Positions 24,908 to 33,830 of a DNA stretch of 64,000 nucleotides are shown piece by piece. Source of the stretch: CAZIJH01 sp964539655 (GTDB lineage Archaea; Aenigmatarchaeota; Aenigmatarchaeia; CG10238-14; SCSR01). The position numbers and the translations under genes were made by a program. The first letter of the stretch is position 1, and the number at the start of each line of letters is the position of its first letter. The notes beneath the pieces were generated by a model. The model was given only the letters and a program-made list of their open reading frames with translations. It ran no database searches and was not told the origin of the DNA. The stretch spans positions 28,087 to 92,086 of the forward strand of contig CAZIJH010000004.1 of NCBI GenBank assembly GCA_964539655.1, given 5' to 3'.

Positions 24908-27244
24908 TTATTTTTTCTTCAAAACATCCTGCAAAATTTTCCTTTCCGCTTCGGCGACCTTGCTTCTGACTTTTTCGATCGCGTCAATGTTAACCGAAAT
25001 GCTGTTGATTCCCTGTCCGACCAAAAATTCCACCAGATCGAGATTGTTGCTTGGACCTTCGCCGCATATCGAAATTTCTACATTTTTTTTCTTGCAAGTT
25101 TTTATCACATAGGCGAACATCTTCTTCATCGCCGGATGCATCTCGTCGTACCTCTCGATCAATTTTGGATTGTTCCTGTCGAGCCCGAGCGTGAGCATCG
25201 TGAGATCATTTGATCCGAAGCTCGCAAATTTTATTCCGGCGTTGCACAAATCGTCAATGATATTGACTGCCGCGGGAGTCTCGATCATTACTCCAAGTTT
25301 CACTGTTTCGGGAAGCCCGACCTCGCTCGCGATTTCTTTTGCTTTCAAAAATTCGCCGACTGTAATCACAAACGGAATCATGACGTGAACATTCGTAAGT
25401 CCGTTATCATGCAATCTTTTTATCGCTTCGAACTCCGCCTTCAAAATCCCGGGCTCGTCCAATCCTCTTCGGATTCCGTGCCATCCCAGCATCGGGTTGT
25501 CTTCTTTCGGCTCGTCCTGGCCTCCGTCCAAATTTCTGAACTCGTCGCTTCTCGCATCGAGCGTACGGACCCAGACCGGTTTGGGATTGAATGCTTCTGC
25601 GATCGGGCTTATCCCGTCCATCAAAATTTTTATGTAATCTTCCGAGCGGTCTTCGCGAATCAATTTCGCTGGATGAATTCCGGCCTTCGCTACGATGTGC
25701 TCGATTCTCATCAATCCAACTCCGTCAGCCTTTCCCAAAATTTCGTTTAATTTTTCTGCAAAGACAAGGTTGACTTTTACGTTGGTCACAGTTTGCGAAA
25801 CTGCTGGATTTAATTTTTCTCGTGACGGCTCCGAAAATTGTTCTGGTAATAACTGTTCCGATTTTTCTTCTCCGGTTTCGGCGGGTTGTTCCATGGAAAT
25901 TTCTCCGGAATATATCATGCCATGATACGCATCGACTGTCACTATATCGCCGTCTTTGAAAATCTGCGTAGCTTTTTCTGTACCGACTATCGCGGGGATT
26001 CCCATCTCTCTGGATACTATAGCGGCGTGACTCGTTGCTCCCCCTAGATCCGTTATGATTGCTCCAGCCTTTTGCATCGTCGGAACCAAATCTGGAGAAG
26101 TCATCGTCGTTACAAGAATGTCTCCTTTCTCGACTTTTTCAATATCAACAAGTCCGCGAACAATTCTTATTTTTCCAGTTGCGATTCCCGGAGAAGCTCC
26201 GAGCCCTTTCAAAATCGGTTCGGATTCGGTTTTGAATTCCTCGACTTTTTTCGCTTTCGTTGTTATCGCGCGGGTTTGCACGATTTGCATCCTTGCCTTT
26301 TCAATCGCGAATTCCACGTCCTGCGGATTTTCGTAGTGTGCCTCGAGAAGCACTCCATACTCTGCGAGCCTGATAATTTCCTGGTCGGTCAAAACTTGCG
26401 ATTCGATCTTGTCGCGCGGGACATTCAATTCTATTGTGTCGTCGGTCGCGTAATCGCGGATTTTCATCCTCGTCTTTTTCCCGATTTTCTTGCTGAGTAT
26501 TTTTTCGTCGCGAGAAACGACGTACATGTCGGGCTCTACGGATCCCGAGACAAGCATCTCGCCGAGACCCCACGTCGCCTCGATCACGATATTGTCTTCG
26601 CCCGTCGTCGGGTTCACTGTAAACATCACGCCGGATTTGTCCGAACTCACCATTCGCTGAACAATTACGGATATGCTCGAACGGTTTACCCCGTTTTTCT
26701 TCCTGTAAAAAATCGCGCGCGGCTCGTAGAGAGAGGCCCAGCAATTTTTAACTGCGTCAATCAAATTTTTTATTCCCTTGACATTCAGAAAACTTGCCTG
26801 CTGTCCAGCAAACGACGCGCTTGGAAGATCTTCGGCCGTCGCGGAACTCCTCACTGCAACAAGCGCCATGTCCCTCCCGGCGGAAATCAGCGACATTATT
26901 TTCTCGCTGGGCATCCTTTCGGAATAGGAAAGATTTCTGTAAACCTCAGTTATCTGATTTTTTATCGCGGCAGGCATGTCCTGAACAATTATCAATCTTT
27001 TTATTTTCTCGGAAGCCGCGATCAGGCTTTTTGTATCGTCGACATTCGTATTGTCGATTATCTGGTTGATCGCATTTCCGTTGTTGTTCAGTCCCATGAA
27101 ATAGTCGAAAGCTTTCGTAGTCACTGCGAAGCCGAACGGCACTGGAAGTCCGAGTCCTATCATCTCACCGAGATTTGCTCCCTTGCCTCCGACGGTCGGG
27201 CCGTCGTCTTTTCCGACCTTGTCGAGCCAAACAACGTAATCCAT
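24908..27244 (-). CDS. ppsA: Phosphoenolpyruvate synthase
   Basis: A 778-aa enzyme that makes PEP from pyruvate and ATP, the first step of gluconeogenesis in archaea. Domains in order: ATP-grasp/PPDK-N (about 1-330, starting VGGKGANLGEM), the phosphohistidine swivel domain with DLGGATSHAAIVSREMG (His near 420), and the PEP-binding TIM barrel with active-site Cys in ISICGEGPS near 735. A linker of about 50 residues rich in Glu and Pro between swivel and barrel is longer than usual. With the enolase at the end of the window it covers part of lower glycolysis. Confidence 0.94.
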   Translation of the reverse strand: MDYVVWLDKVGKDDGPTVGGKGANLGEMIGLGLPVPFGFAVTTKAFDYFMGLNNNGNAINQIIDNTNVDDTKSLIAASEKIKRLIIVQDMPAAIKNQITEVYRNLSYSERMPSEKIMSLISAGRDMALVAVRSSATAEDLPSASFAGQQASFLNVKGIKNLIDAVKNCWASLYEPRAIFYRKKNGVNRSSISVIVQRMVSSDKSGVMFTVNPTTGEDNIVIEATWGLGEMLVSGSVEPDMYVVSRDEKILSKKIGKKTRMKIRDYATDDTIELNVPRDKIESQVLTDQEIIRLAEYGVLLEAHYENPQDVEFAIEKARMQIVQTRAITTKAKKVEEFKTESEPILKGLGASPGIATGKIRIVRGLVDIEKVEKGDILVTTMTSPDLVPTMQKAGAIITDLGGATSHAAIVSREMGIPAIVGTEKATQIFKDGDIVTVDAYHGMIYSGEISMEQPAETGEEKSEQLLPEQFSEPSREKLNPAVSQTVTNVKVNLVFAEKLNEILGKADGVGLMRIEHIVAKAGIHPAKLIREDRSEDYIKILMDGISPIAEAFNPKPVWVRTLDARSDEFRNLDGGQDEPKEDNPMLGWHGIRRGLDEPGILKAEFEAIKRLHDNGLTNVHVMIPFVITVGEFLKAKEIASEVGLPETVKLGVMIETPAAVNIIDDLCNAGIKFASFGSNDLTMLTLGLDRNNPKLIERYDEMHPAMKKMFAYVIKTCKKKNVEISICGEGPSNNLDLVEFLVGQGINSISVNIDAIEKVRSKVAEAERKILQDVLKKK

Positions 27245-27308
27245 GAAAATATTTTGATTTGTTTTAAAATATAGACGCAGTTTTATTTAGCCGACAACAA
27301 ATAATCTT

Positions 27309-28010
27309 ATGGCCATTAGCGAAAGGATGGATGCTCTTAATAAAAAATTGTACGTAATCACAAATAACTTGCAGGAATCCGGCAAGGAGATTTCCGCAAA
27401 AATCGAGCAAGGATTCGAAAATCATGGAAATCTGGCGAACAAAGATAGAAAAGAGATGGACAAGTTCATTTCGAATTATCTGGATCTTTTCAGGCTTTAT
27501 CAGAGGCAAATAATGGACGAGACGTACGATCTCCGCAAATACGTAAAGGAGAGCGACAGAGAGAGGTTCACAGTCAAGGGACAGCTGATCGAGGACGAGC
27601 TTAAGGAGCTGTACAGAATCTCGAAATCCATGAAATCCGCCGAAAAAAACAAAGAAAGCATGCTGAAATATACCAGCGAAATGGTGAAAACAATGAGAAT
27701 CATTGCGGAAGAATACAACGCATTCAGAGAATTCTTGCCCGAAAAACACAAAGAAAAAATGATGCACTCAGAAAGAGAAAAATACAGCAAGTACTTGGAC
27801 ATGAAAAATTTCTTCTCGATAGCGTTGGGAACAATTCTCATCGGATCGTTGCCTCTTTTCTCGTACCTGTCGAAGACAAATTCTTCTTCCGTGACAGGTT
27901 ACGTTTCGCTGGGCACTCTCAATCCGACTTACATGATTGTTGCAACCGTGATAGGAGCTATGATTCTTGCGGCGTTCGCATTCCTGATTTTCAGGAAGAA
28001 AAGGAAATAA
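27309..28010 (+). CDS. Coiled-coil protein with two C-terminal membrane helices
   Basis: A 233-aa protein. Residues 1-160 are highly charged and helical, apparently one or two long coiled coils (NNLQESGKEISAKIEQGFE; KSAEKNKESMLKYTSEMV). Two membrane helices follow at about 167-185 and 208-228 with a short polar loop, and the protein ends in RKKRK. A DPANN-type membrane-anchored structural protein is plausible, but no family is recognised. Confidence 0.65.
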   Translation: MAISERMDALNKKLYVITNNLQESGKEISAKIEQGFENHGNLANKDRKEMDKFISNYLDLFRLYQRQIMDETYDLRKYVKESDRERFTVKGQLIEDELKELYRISKSMKSAEKNKESMLKYTSEMVKTMRIIAEEYNAFREFLPEKHKEKMMHSEREKYSKYLDMKNFFSIALGTILIGSLPLFSYLSKTNSSSVTGYVSLGTLNPTYMIVATVIGAMILAAFAFLIFRKKRK

Positions 28011-28015
28011 TTTTT

Positions 28016-28534
28016 TTATTCTTCAATTACCACCCTGAGCGGGGTGGAAATCTTCAATCCGAATTTCTTGACGGCGAGCTTCGCTATCTGAAGATTCGTT
28101 TTTGAAACTTTCATCTGGATGAGCCTTTCGCCGGAATGCAGCTGCACCGCAGTGCCGACCGGCTTTCCGAAAGCGTGGGCCATTCCCTGAGAATAACGGT
28201 CGGCTCCCGCTCCTGTCGCGATAGGCTTCTCGCGGAGGACGTGATGCGGATATTTCAAAATTTTCATGAAATAGTTTGTCGGTCCGGCCTTCGTGTCCAA
28301 GAACTTGTTCGCGACTATTCTTGCTGCCTCGAGCGCGTTGTCGCGTATCTGAACAGACTTCACAGCAACTGCGAAAACATTGGTGTCATAAGTTCCTGTC
28401 CTGTTTCCCATTTCGAACTGGTGGGTCTTAGGGAAGGGAACACCGACTACGTAAGATTTCTTAGGAACCCTCTGGCTCTGCCTCGTGTAAGGCCTTTCCA
28501 GATTCCTGATTGTTCGTCCTGGTCTCAGCGGCAT
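28016..28534 (-). CDS. rpl10e: Large-subunit ribosomal protein L10e (L16/uL16 homologue)
   Basis: A 172-aa protein, the normal archaeal length. Conserved landmarks are MPLRPGRTIRNLERPYTRQS, PHHVLREKPIATGAGADR (the loop near the peptidyl-transferase region), GMAHAFGKPVGTAVQL and the C-terminal LKISTPLRVVIEE. It is a core component of the 50S subunit near the tRNA sites. It is monocistronic here, convergent with the preceding membrane-protein gene. Confidence 0.96.
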   Translation of the reverse strand: MPLRPGRTIRNLERPYTRQSQRVPKKSYVVGVPFPKTHQFEMGNRTGTYDTNVFAVAVKSVQIRDNALEAARIVANKFLDTKAGPTNYFMKILKYPHHVLREKPIATGAGADRYSQGMAHAFGKPVGTAVQLHSGERLIQMKVSKTNLQIAKLAVKKFGLKISTPLRVVIEE

Positions 28535-28631
28535 CGAATCACTTTACTTATTGTTGTAAGATTCGATTTAAATCTTTTTAAAACTTGCCCGGATTCAAAT
28601 ATTTATCCGAAAAGGCCGAAAAATTCCATAT

Positions 28632-29135
28632 ATGGCAAGGCCCAGCTGGGACGAATATTTCATGCAGCTCGCAAGAGCCGTTGCCGAGCGCGCGACGTGC
28701 GACCGCGGAAAAAGCGGATGCATAATTGTGAAAAACAAGAGGGTTCTCTGCACAGGATACGTCGGATCCACGCCGGGGATGCCGCACTGCGACGAGGCGG
28801 GACATCTGTTGAGGAAGGTCACTTACGAAAACGGGGAAACAAAGGAACACTGCATGAGGACGATCCATGCGGAGCAGAACGCGATATTGCAGGCCGCGAA
28901 ATTCGGGATATCGATAGATGGCGCCACAATATATTGCAAGATGACTCCGTGCAGGAACTGCGCGATGGCGATAAGCAATGCGGGCATACAGAGGGTCGTC
29001 GCCGAGAAGGATTACCAGGCGGGCCAGGATTCAAAAGAAATTTTCAAGGTCGCGAACATAGAGCTCGCAATTCTAAATCCGGAAGTGGAAGCTTACGCGA
29101 ACGTAAATCCTGTAAACGCGGCAATCAATCCTTAA
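28632..29135 (+). CDS. dCMP deaminase (ComEB-like zinc enzyme)
   Basis: A 167-aa enzyme with the zinc-binding motifs HAEQNAI and PCRNCAMAI, and the substrate-loop signature starting RPSWDEYFMQLARAVAERATCDR. The family converts dCMP to dUMP, feeding thymidylate synthesis; a ThyA-like fusion (61454) and dTMP kinase (30773) are both in this window. A short TATA-like AAATATTTAT lies before the start. dCMP is more likely than free cytidine as substrate because of the N-terminal pattern. Confidence 0.9.
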   Translation: MARPSWDEYFMQLARAVAERATCDRGKSGCIIVKNKRVLCTGYVGSTPGMPHCDEAGHLLRKVTYENGETKEHCMRTIHAEQNAILQAAKFGISIDGATIYCKMTPCRNCAMAISNAGIQRVVAEKDYQAGQDSKEIFKVANIELAILNPEVEAYANVNPVNAAINP

Positions 29136-29179
29136 ATACCACGTAGAATCAATATTTTAATTATTCAATTCAAAAACTC

Positions 29180-29187
29180 GGAGGTGA
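29180..29187 (+). promoter_or_regulatory. Strong Shine-Dalgarno before the mini-histone
   Basis: GGAGGTGA lies 5 bases before the ATG at 29192 and complements the 3' end of archaeal 16S rRNA almost completely. It is one of the clearest ribosome-binding sites in the window and fits a highly expressed protein. Confidence 0.8.
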
Positions 29188-29191
29188 AAAG

Positions 29192-29356
29192 ATGGCATTA
29201 GTAGTCAAGTCTGCTGTTCGCGGTGCGTTGAAAGGAATGCGAGCAAGCGGCGATTTCTTCAAGGCTCTTGACAAGCATGTTGCCGAGGAATTATCCAGAG
29301 CAATAGCGAGAGCGAAGGGAAACGGAAGAAAGACGCTCAGACCGGAAGACTTGTAA
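29192..29356 (+). CDS. Mini-histone/DUF1931-like histone-fold protein
   Basis: A 54-aa protein with the sequence pattern of DUF1931-type histone folds: VVKSAVRGALKGM (first helix), DFFKALDKHVAEELSRAIARAKGNG (central helix) and RKTLRPEDL as the end of the third helix, with the conserved RKTL motif. By family it should dimerise and bind DNA. It has its own strong ribosome-binding site and is followed by a hairpin terminator, so it forms a single-gene, probably highly expressed unit. Confidence 0.85.
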   Translation: MALVVKSAVRGALKGMRASGDFFKALDKHVAEELSRAIARAKGNGRKTLRPEDL

Positions 29357-29369
29357 TTAACAAACTAGT

Positions 29370-29398
29370 GCCGAGCCAAAATCTCGGCCTAATTTTTT
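29370..29398 (+). terminator. Hairpin/T-run terminator after the mini-histone
   Basis: GCCGAG (29370-29375) and CTCGGC (29383-29388) form a six-pair stem with a 7-base loop, followed by a run of six T (29393-29398). In archaea the T-run alone can terminate; the hairpin may add stability. It also sits at the 3' end of the convergent gene 29404-30105. Confidence 0.65.
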
Positions 29399-29403
29399 CT
29401 TAC

Positions 29404-30105
29404 TTACCCGATAATTTTTATCGAGCTTCTCACAAAATCTTCAAAATTACTTTTGGAAAATTTCTTAATCTTGTTCCACATTGTTTTGTGCTGAGGATAT
29501 ATTTTGAATTTGTATCTGAAGCCCGGCAATTTTAGTTTTAGCATAGGATAATTCACCGCTATTTCTGAAAGATCCCAGACAGTTCCCTTTGATTTTTCCT
29601 TCTCGTTTTTATTGTATTTTATTTTCATCCTGTCCAGCGATTCCCAAAAATGCAGATGAACAAGCTCATGTATGACGACCTCCAACGCATCAGCATGAGT
29701 GATTGAAGGAAATACTGACACAAGATTGCCAACTTTGGCATCGTAACATCCTCCACAAATGAATGTCGAACTCAAATGGCATTTGTATGCGCGATATTTG
29801 AAATCGAATCCTGTGATATCTTTCACTTGGTTGAAAAATTTCGCACCAATCTTATTCCATTTTCTTTCCAAAATCTTGCCGTCTTTTTTGGTTTTTTGTA
29901 GTATCTTGCGCTTGTTCTGTTTGAAATATTTTATCAATTGTTTGTCGCTTTTGCCCATTGCTTCTGGATAGTATCTTCTAAGGAAAAAATCATTAAACAT
30001 CTTTTCTCCGAAAACTTCTCTGACTCTTGGAAAGAACTTTTTAATAAAATAAATGTCCTTGTCGAAATCTGTCACAAAAATTAATTTTTGGTTATCTTTT
30101 TTCAT
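29404..30105 (-). CDS. Putative zinc metalloprotease-like protein (HExxH)
   Basis: A 233-aa soluble protein with HELVHLHFWE at about residues 145-154, an HExxH zinc motif with a nearby acidic residue, preceded by FICGGCYDAKVG. The rest is lysine-rich and helical with aromatic clusters (LPGFRYKFKIYPQHK). The motif suggests a DUF2268-like or related peptidase, but I cannot place the family. There is no signal peptide, so it probably acts in the cytoplasm. Confidence 0.6.
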   Translation of the reverse strand: MKKDNQKLIFVTDFDKDIYFIKKFFPRVREVFGEKMFNDFFLRRYYPEAMGKSDKQLIKYFKQNKRKILQKTKKDGKILERKWNKIGAKFFNQVKDITGFDFKYRAYKCHLSSTFICGGCYDAKVGNLVSVFPSITHADALEVVIHELVHLHFWESLDRMKIKYNKNEKEKSKGTVWDLSEIAVNYPMLKLKLPGFRYKFKIYPQHKTMWNKIKKFSKSNFEDFVRSSIKIIG

Positions 30106-30159
30106 TGCTACCTTTCTATAAATTACTACCTTTTATATTTTAAAGTCGAATTTCTCTTA

Positions 30160-30726
30160 ATGAAAGTCGTCGGTCTCACCGGGACGATCGGTTCCGGAAA
30201 GGAAGTCGTCAAGGAATTTCTGGAAAAGAATTTCAACACGGCGACTGTCACGCTTTCAAGCTTGCTTAAAGAAGAGTCTTTGATAAAAAAAGGAATTAAG
30301 ATAACAAGAGATATCAGGCAGAATCTGGGCAACGAATTGAGAAAACAATACGGTCCGGAAATTTTGGTGAAGATCGCGATAGGATTCATGCCGAGGAACA
30401 AGGACTTACTGGTTATTGACGGGCTGAGGAATCCCGCCGAATCGGATTTCCTCAAGAAAAATTTCGGAGAAAATTACAAGTTGGTGGGAGTTGACGCGCC
30501 GAAAGAAGTCAGGTTCGACAGGACTTTGAAAAGAGGAAAGGAGTCTGATCCGAAAACTTTCGAAGAATTTTTGCAGGTAGACGAGAGGGACCAGGGAAAA
30601 GGCGAGCCGTCGTACGGTCAGCAGGTTGGAGAATGCATGCAGATGGCCGATTTCGTTGTCGACAACAGCGGGACGATGGAAGAGCTGAAAAGAAAATTGC
30701 AGGAACTTCTGAAAGTTCTCGAGTGA
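30160..30726 (+). CDS. P-loop kinase, dephospho-CoA-kinase-like
   Basis: A 188-aa protein starting at ATG 30160 with MKVVGLTGTIGSGKEVVKEFL (canonical GxxxxGK P-loop). The later LLVIDGLRNPAESDFLKKNF (Walker B-like) and RGKESDPKTFEEFLQVDERD match archaeal CoaE-like or dNMP-kinase-like proteins. The upstream in-frame extension is hydrophobic and AT-rich, so the internal ATG is favoured. It is followed 46 bp later by dTMP kinase. The substrate is uncertain. Confidence 0.75.
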   Translation: MKVVGLTGTIGSGKEVVKEFLEKNFNTATVTLSSLLKEESLIKKGIKITRDIRQNLGNELRKQYGPEILVKIAIGFMPRNKDLLVIDGLRNPAESDFLKKNFGENYKLVGVDAPKEVRFDRTLKRGKESDPKTFEEFLQVDERDQGKGEPSYGQQVGECMQMADFVVDNSGTMEELKRKLQELLKVLE

Positions 30727-30772
30727 AAAATACTTTTTTATAGTTTGCATCTCATCTAATAATTAGATTTTA

Positions 30773-31384
30773 ATGAAAGGCTCGCTGATTGTCATCGAGG
30801 GAATCGACGGCGCGGGCGGGGAGACCCAGACAAGGCTCCTGAAGGATTATCTCAATTCGAGAGGAAAAAATGTTCTGCCTTTGTCGTATCCCGAATATTC
30901 CGGAGGAATCGGCAGTCTCATCAACGATTTTCTGCATAAGAAATACGATTTTGACGCCGACGTGCAGTTCGCATTGTACGCGGCGGACATGGTGAAGGAC
31001 AGGAAAAAGATTTCCGATTTCATTTCGGACGGAGGCGTGATAGTCGCGAACCGCTACCTGACTTCGACCTTGACGTACCAGACGATCAAGGGATTCGAGC
31101 TCGAGAAAGGTTTGAAGTTCGCGGAACTTTTCGGCCTGCCTGTTCCGAATCTTGTGATTTTTGTGGACATCGATGCCGAAACTTCCATGCGAAGAAAAAT
31201 GGGCGAGAAAAATAGTCTCGACAGGCACGAGGCCGACAAGCAGCTGCTGGAAAATGTGAGAGGACGCTACCTTGAATTGGCGAGCAAAAATGTTTTTGCA
31301 AAAGAATGGAAAGTCATTGACGGCACGAAGCCGATAGACGAAGTCGCAAAAGAAATCCAGCAGATAGTTTTGAAGTTACTCTGA
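30773..31384 (+). CDS. tmk: Thymidylate kinase with unusual P-loop
   Basis: A 203-aa enzyme of the TMK fold that phosphorylates dTMP to dTDP. Family landmarks are IEGIDGAG at residues 8-15, ALYAADMVKDRKK, VIVANRYLTSTLTYQ (the DR[YH] loop, here NRY) and DIDAETSMRRK. The P-loop reads GIDGAGGETQ: the expected Lys-Ser/Thr of GK[ST] is Gly16-Glu17, followed by Thr18. The gene overlaps the end of the convergent 31376-31732 gene by 9 bp. Confidence 0.85.
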   Translation: MKGSLIVIEGIDGAGGETQTRLLKDYLNSRGKNVLPLSYPEYSGGIGSLINDFLHKKYDFDADVQFALYAADMVKDRKKISDFISDGGVIVANRYLTSTLTYQTIKGFELEKGLKFAELFGLPVPNLVIFVDIDAETSMRRKMGEKNSLDRHEADKQLLENVRGRYLELASKNVFAKEWKVIDGTKPIDEVAKEIQQIVLKLL

Positions 31385-31732
31385 TTTCTTAGTGTTTTCT
31401 CGAAGTTTTTCCTGGAGAAGTTCTACGCATGGCTCGTCCTCGATTTTGTTGTCAGGGACTCTGAAGACTGAGAGGCTCGAGGATCCGTAATATGCCGAAG
31501 CAGCATTATACAGGCTGCGTTTACTGCTCTGCCCGCAAAGAATTCCTTTCTGATAAGCTACATATGTTCCCCTGTATCTTTCAAGTGTGCCTGTAAGAAG
31601 ATCGTTGATGAAGCACGCTGCGTTGCCTTCTGTAGAATTTGCACGATCGTCATGAGCCGCCAGCTCACCGTGACTGTAAAGAAATTCGCTGAGACTGATT
31701 ATATTTAATTTATCTTTTTCTTCAACTGACAT
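31376..31732 (-). CDS. DUF5678-like small protein
   Basis: A 118-aa soluble protein. Residues 48-95 (LERYRGTYVAYQKGILCGQSSKRSLYNAASAYYGSSS, in part) follow the pattern GxYVAYxxGxxxxxGxxxxxLxxxA of DUF5678 proteins, and a valine-proline segment (VFRVPDNK) comes after. Function unknown. It overlaps tmk tail to tail. Confidence 0.55.
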   Translation of the reverse strand: MSVEEKDKLNIISLSEFLYSHGELAAHDDRANSTEGNAACFINDLLTGTLERYRGTYVAYQKGILCGQSSKRSLYNAASAYYGSSSLSVFRVPDNKIEDEPCVELLQEKLRENTKKSE

Positions 31733-31772
31733 GAACTAGAATTAATACGCTAAACATTTAACTTTAAAGAAA

Positions 31773-32972
31773 TTACATTCCCAGGAATCTGTGCGCAAAA
31801 GAATTCTCGTGCTTCTTTTCCTTTTCCTCGTTCACTTTTACTATTTTCGCTATGCGCCTGATCTCTTCAGAAATTTTCTTCGCGGATTCCTCGTTGTTTC
31901 CCACACCGACACAATTTCCAACTCCGACAACAACAATATTGTTTCCCTTGGTGTTCGCTATGTTTTTCTCGACCATCTTTATCACATTTGGCACGGCGTC
32001 AAGCACTTCCGTCCTCATAGGCATTATCGCTTCCTCCTGGCCCATCTTTATTGCGACCGCGTCAAGGGGAATTCCTTTCTCTGCCGAAAGATTGTCAATG
32101 TAGGCGCTGTCTATCCCGATTCCTCCAATCGCAACTCCTATTCCTTCTGCTATGGATCCGGTCTTCTCGCCCTCAAGTTTCCCAGCTGCATCGACCGTTA
32201 TAATTTTAGAAATTTTCTGTTTCTTAGAAATGTTCTCAATTACCTTTCCGATTCTTCCAAGCCTTCCACCCGGGCCTTTTGCGCGGACAATGTAAACAGT
32301 TTTTCCCTTGATTTTTTTCTTCGCGACAATCGTGTCGTCTTCGACTTCTTTCACTGGGCTCTTGCCGATCAAATACGAAGCGACTAGCGGTCCTACGGAA
32401 TCACCGACCGGCCAGCCGTTTGCGAACGCCTCGGTTCCTTTGAGAAGGGCCTTCGAGAATTTTTCAATCATTGGAAGCTGCATTTGGAGCATCATTGCTA
32501 TCTGCAGGTTCTTGGTTTTCTTTACAGTCTCGACGAAATGCCTGACTATCTTCGCGATCTGGTTCAGCGTCATCGCGCCAGACAGGCTCATTACCAAATT
32601 CGCCTTTTCTTCTTTCGGCATCTTAGGCGCGACCTGGTCCGCAAAATAATTCATCTTCTTGTCGTGCATGACAACCACGTTTTCAATTTTCTTCATTATT
32701 CCGAACGGGTCCGTCGTCACTGGTCCGATCAAAAAGAATTCCAGAAAATTCGAGACCGCTTCCCTTATTTCCCTGGTAGGATTCTTGCTGATTTTTCTCA
32801 GGACGATGTTTTTTCCGCTGTGCCTGAAATTCTCGAGCATGATCGCGGACCTTTCCAATACCAAGACCATCTGCGCGACCATCAGTCTTGGATAGAAAAA
32901 TATGAAAAGCGAGAAAGATACGATTACCCAAATCATGTTAATGACGAAATCGTCTGAAATGCCGAATACCAA
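31773..32972 (-). CDS. DUF1512-family archaeal membrane protein
   Basis: A 399-aa protein with an N-terminal membrane helix (about 8-28) and a long conserved cytoplasmic part: FFLIGPVTTDPFGIMKKIENVV, ANLVMSLSGAMTLNQIAKIVRHFVE, and VGPLVASYLIGKSPVKEVEDDTIV. A glycine-rich core (AKGPGGRLGRIGKVIENI; GIGVAIGGIGID) follows. This arrangement is characteristic of DUF1512, an archaea-specific uncharacterised family. It is divergent from the gene at 33054. Confidence 0.85.
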   Translation of the reverse strand: MVFGISDDFVINMIWVIVSFSLFIFFYPRLMVAQMVLVLERSAIMLENFRHSGKNIVLRKISKNPTREIREAVSNFLEFFLIGPVTTDPFGIMKKIENVVVMHDKKMNYFADQVAPKMPKEEKANLVMSLSGAMTLNQIAKIVRHFVETVKKTKNLQIAMMLQMQLPMIEKFSKALLKGTEAFANGWPVGDSVGPLVASYLIGKSPVKEVEDDTIVAKKKIKGKTVYIVRAKGPGGRLGRIGKVIENISKKQKISKIITVDAAGKLEGEKTGSIAEGIGVAIGGIGIDSAYIDNLSAEKGIPLDAVAIKMGQEEAIMPMRTEVLDAVPNVIKMVEKNIANTKGNNIVVVGVGNCVGVGNNEESAKKISEEIRRIAKIVKVNEEKEKKHENSFAHRFLGM

Positions 32973-33053
32973 ATTGTCACCTTTTTAAGAATGTATACCT
33001 AAATAATATATTAACTTACTTATAAAGCACTGCTTAAAAAAAGATGGAATTTT

Positions 33054-33749
33054 ATGTCGAAATGGAAAATTATAGTATCCGCGGTCGTAATAGTCGCAAT
33101 ATTCGCTCTCGTTTTCGTTTCGCCCGCGGGAAACATCATAACAGACATGTCGAACATACAGCTCCCCAGCACGGAAAAAATATTTTCGGGGCTGTCGACT
33201 TTGATCAACCCCCTGCCTTCGGGAGCCTACTTCACATTCATCGCGAATTCCGACGAGCACGCGCTTGACGGGAGAAGCTTCGGGATAGAGAATGGCACTG
33301 TTGTTTTCTCGGGAACTTTCGTGACCGACATCTTTGTCGGGAATACGGCATACGACGTGAGCATGGACGAGGCGACTGTCTCCGTGCAGAATTTCAACGG
33401 GAATGTTAATTTCGATCCGTACGGGACTGCGATCGTTTCGGGAAAGGCGACCGGCGTTTCTGTTAACGACGGCGTTTCTGTGAGGCCTTCCGGCAAAGAG
33501 ATGTCCGTGAAGTTCGAGATAAATCCGTCCGAATATTTCGTCGGCCCGATTGTCGAGAACAGCATGAAGATTTCGAACGTGGCGGGGGAGATAGAGCGCA
33601 CCGGAGATACGAATTCCGTGCAGAATTTCGAGGGCCAGGACATCGAGATAATACCGTTCATCGGGAACATAAAACTTTCTGACGGCGAGATCGTTTTCAG
33701 CGGAGCGGCAAAGTTGGTGAAGGGCAGCAACTTCGTCTGGACCGGCTAA
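33054..33749 (+). CDS. Hypothetical membrane-anchored extracellular protein
   Basis: A 231-aa protein with an N-terminal membrane anchor (residues 5-25, IIVSAVVIVAIFALVFVSPAG) and a beta-rich outer domain rich in Val, Gly, Ser and Asn (GTVVFSGTFVTDIFV; GEIVFSGAAKLV). The pattern suggests a DPANN surface beta-sandwich. No catalytic motif. It faces the divergent DUF1512 gene. Confidence 0.6.
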   Translation: MSKWKIIVSAVVIVAIFALVFVSPAGNIITDMSNIQLPSTEKIFSGLSTLINPLPSGAYFTFIANSDEHALDGRSFGIENGTVVFSGTFVTDIFVGNTAYDVSMDEATVSVQNFNGNVNFDPYGTAIVSGKATGVSVNDGVSVRPSGKEMSVKFEINPSEYFVGPIVENSMKISNVAGEIERTGDTNSVQNFEGQDIEIIPFIGNIKLSDGEIVFSGAAKLVKGSNFVWTG

Positions 33750-33830
33750 TTCTCAAATTTTCTAAAAGCTTTTAAGCTAGAAATTTGAACAAGAAAGAAG
33801 CAAAAATCAAACAAAAGGAGTTAGGTGATT

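Noticed and set aside
26072..27274. 400-aa open frame on the plus strand inside ppsA
   Set aside because: It is an antisense shadow of a highly conserved PEP synthase; the translation is rich in Arg, His and Cys with no family match.
28136..29146. 336-aa plus-strand frame over L10e and dCMP deaminase
   Set aside because: It crosses two real genes and is Arg/Cys-rich; both real genes have full motifs in other frames.
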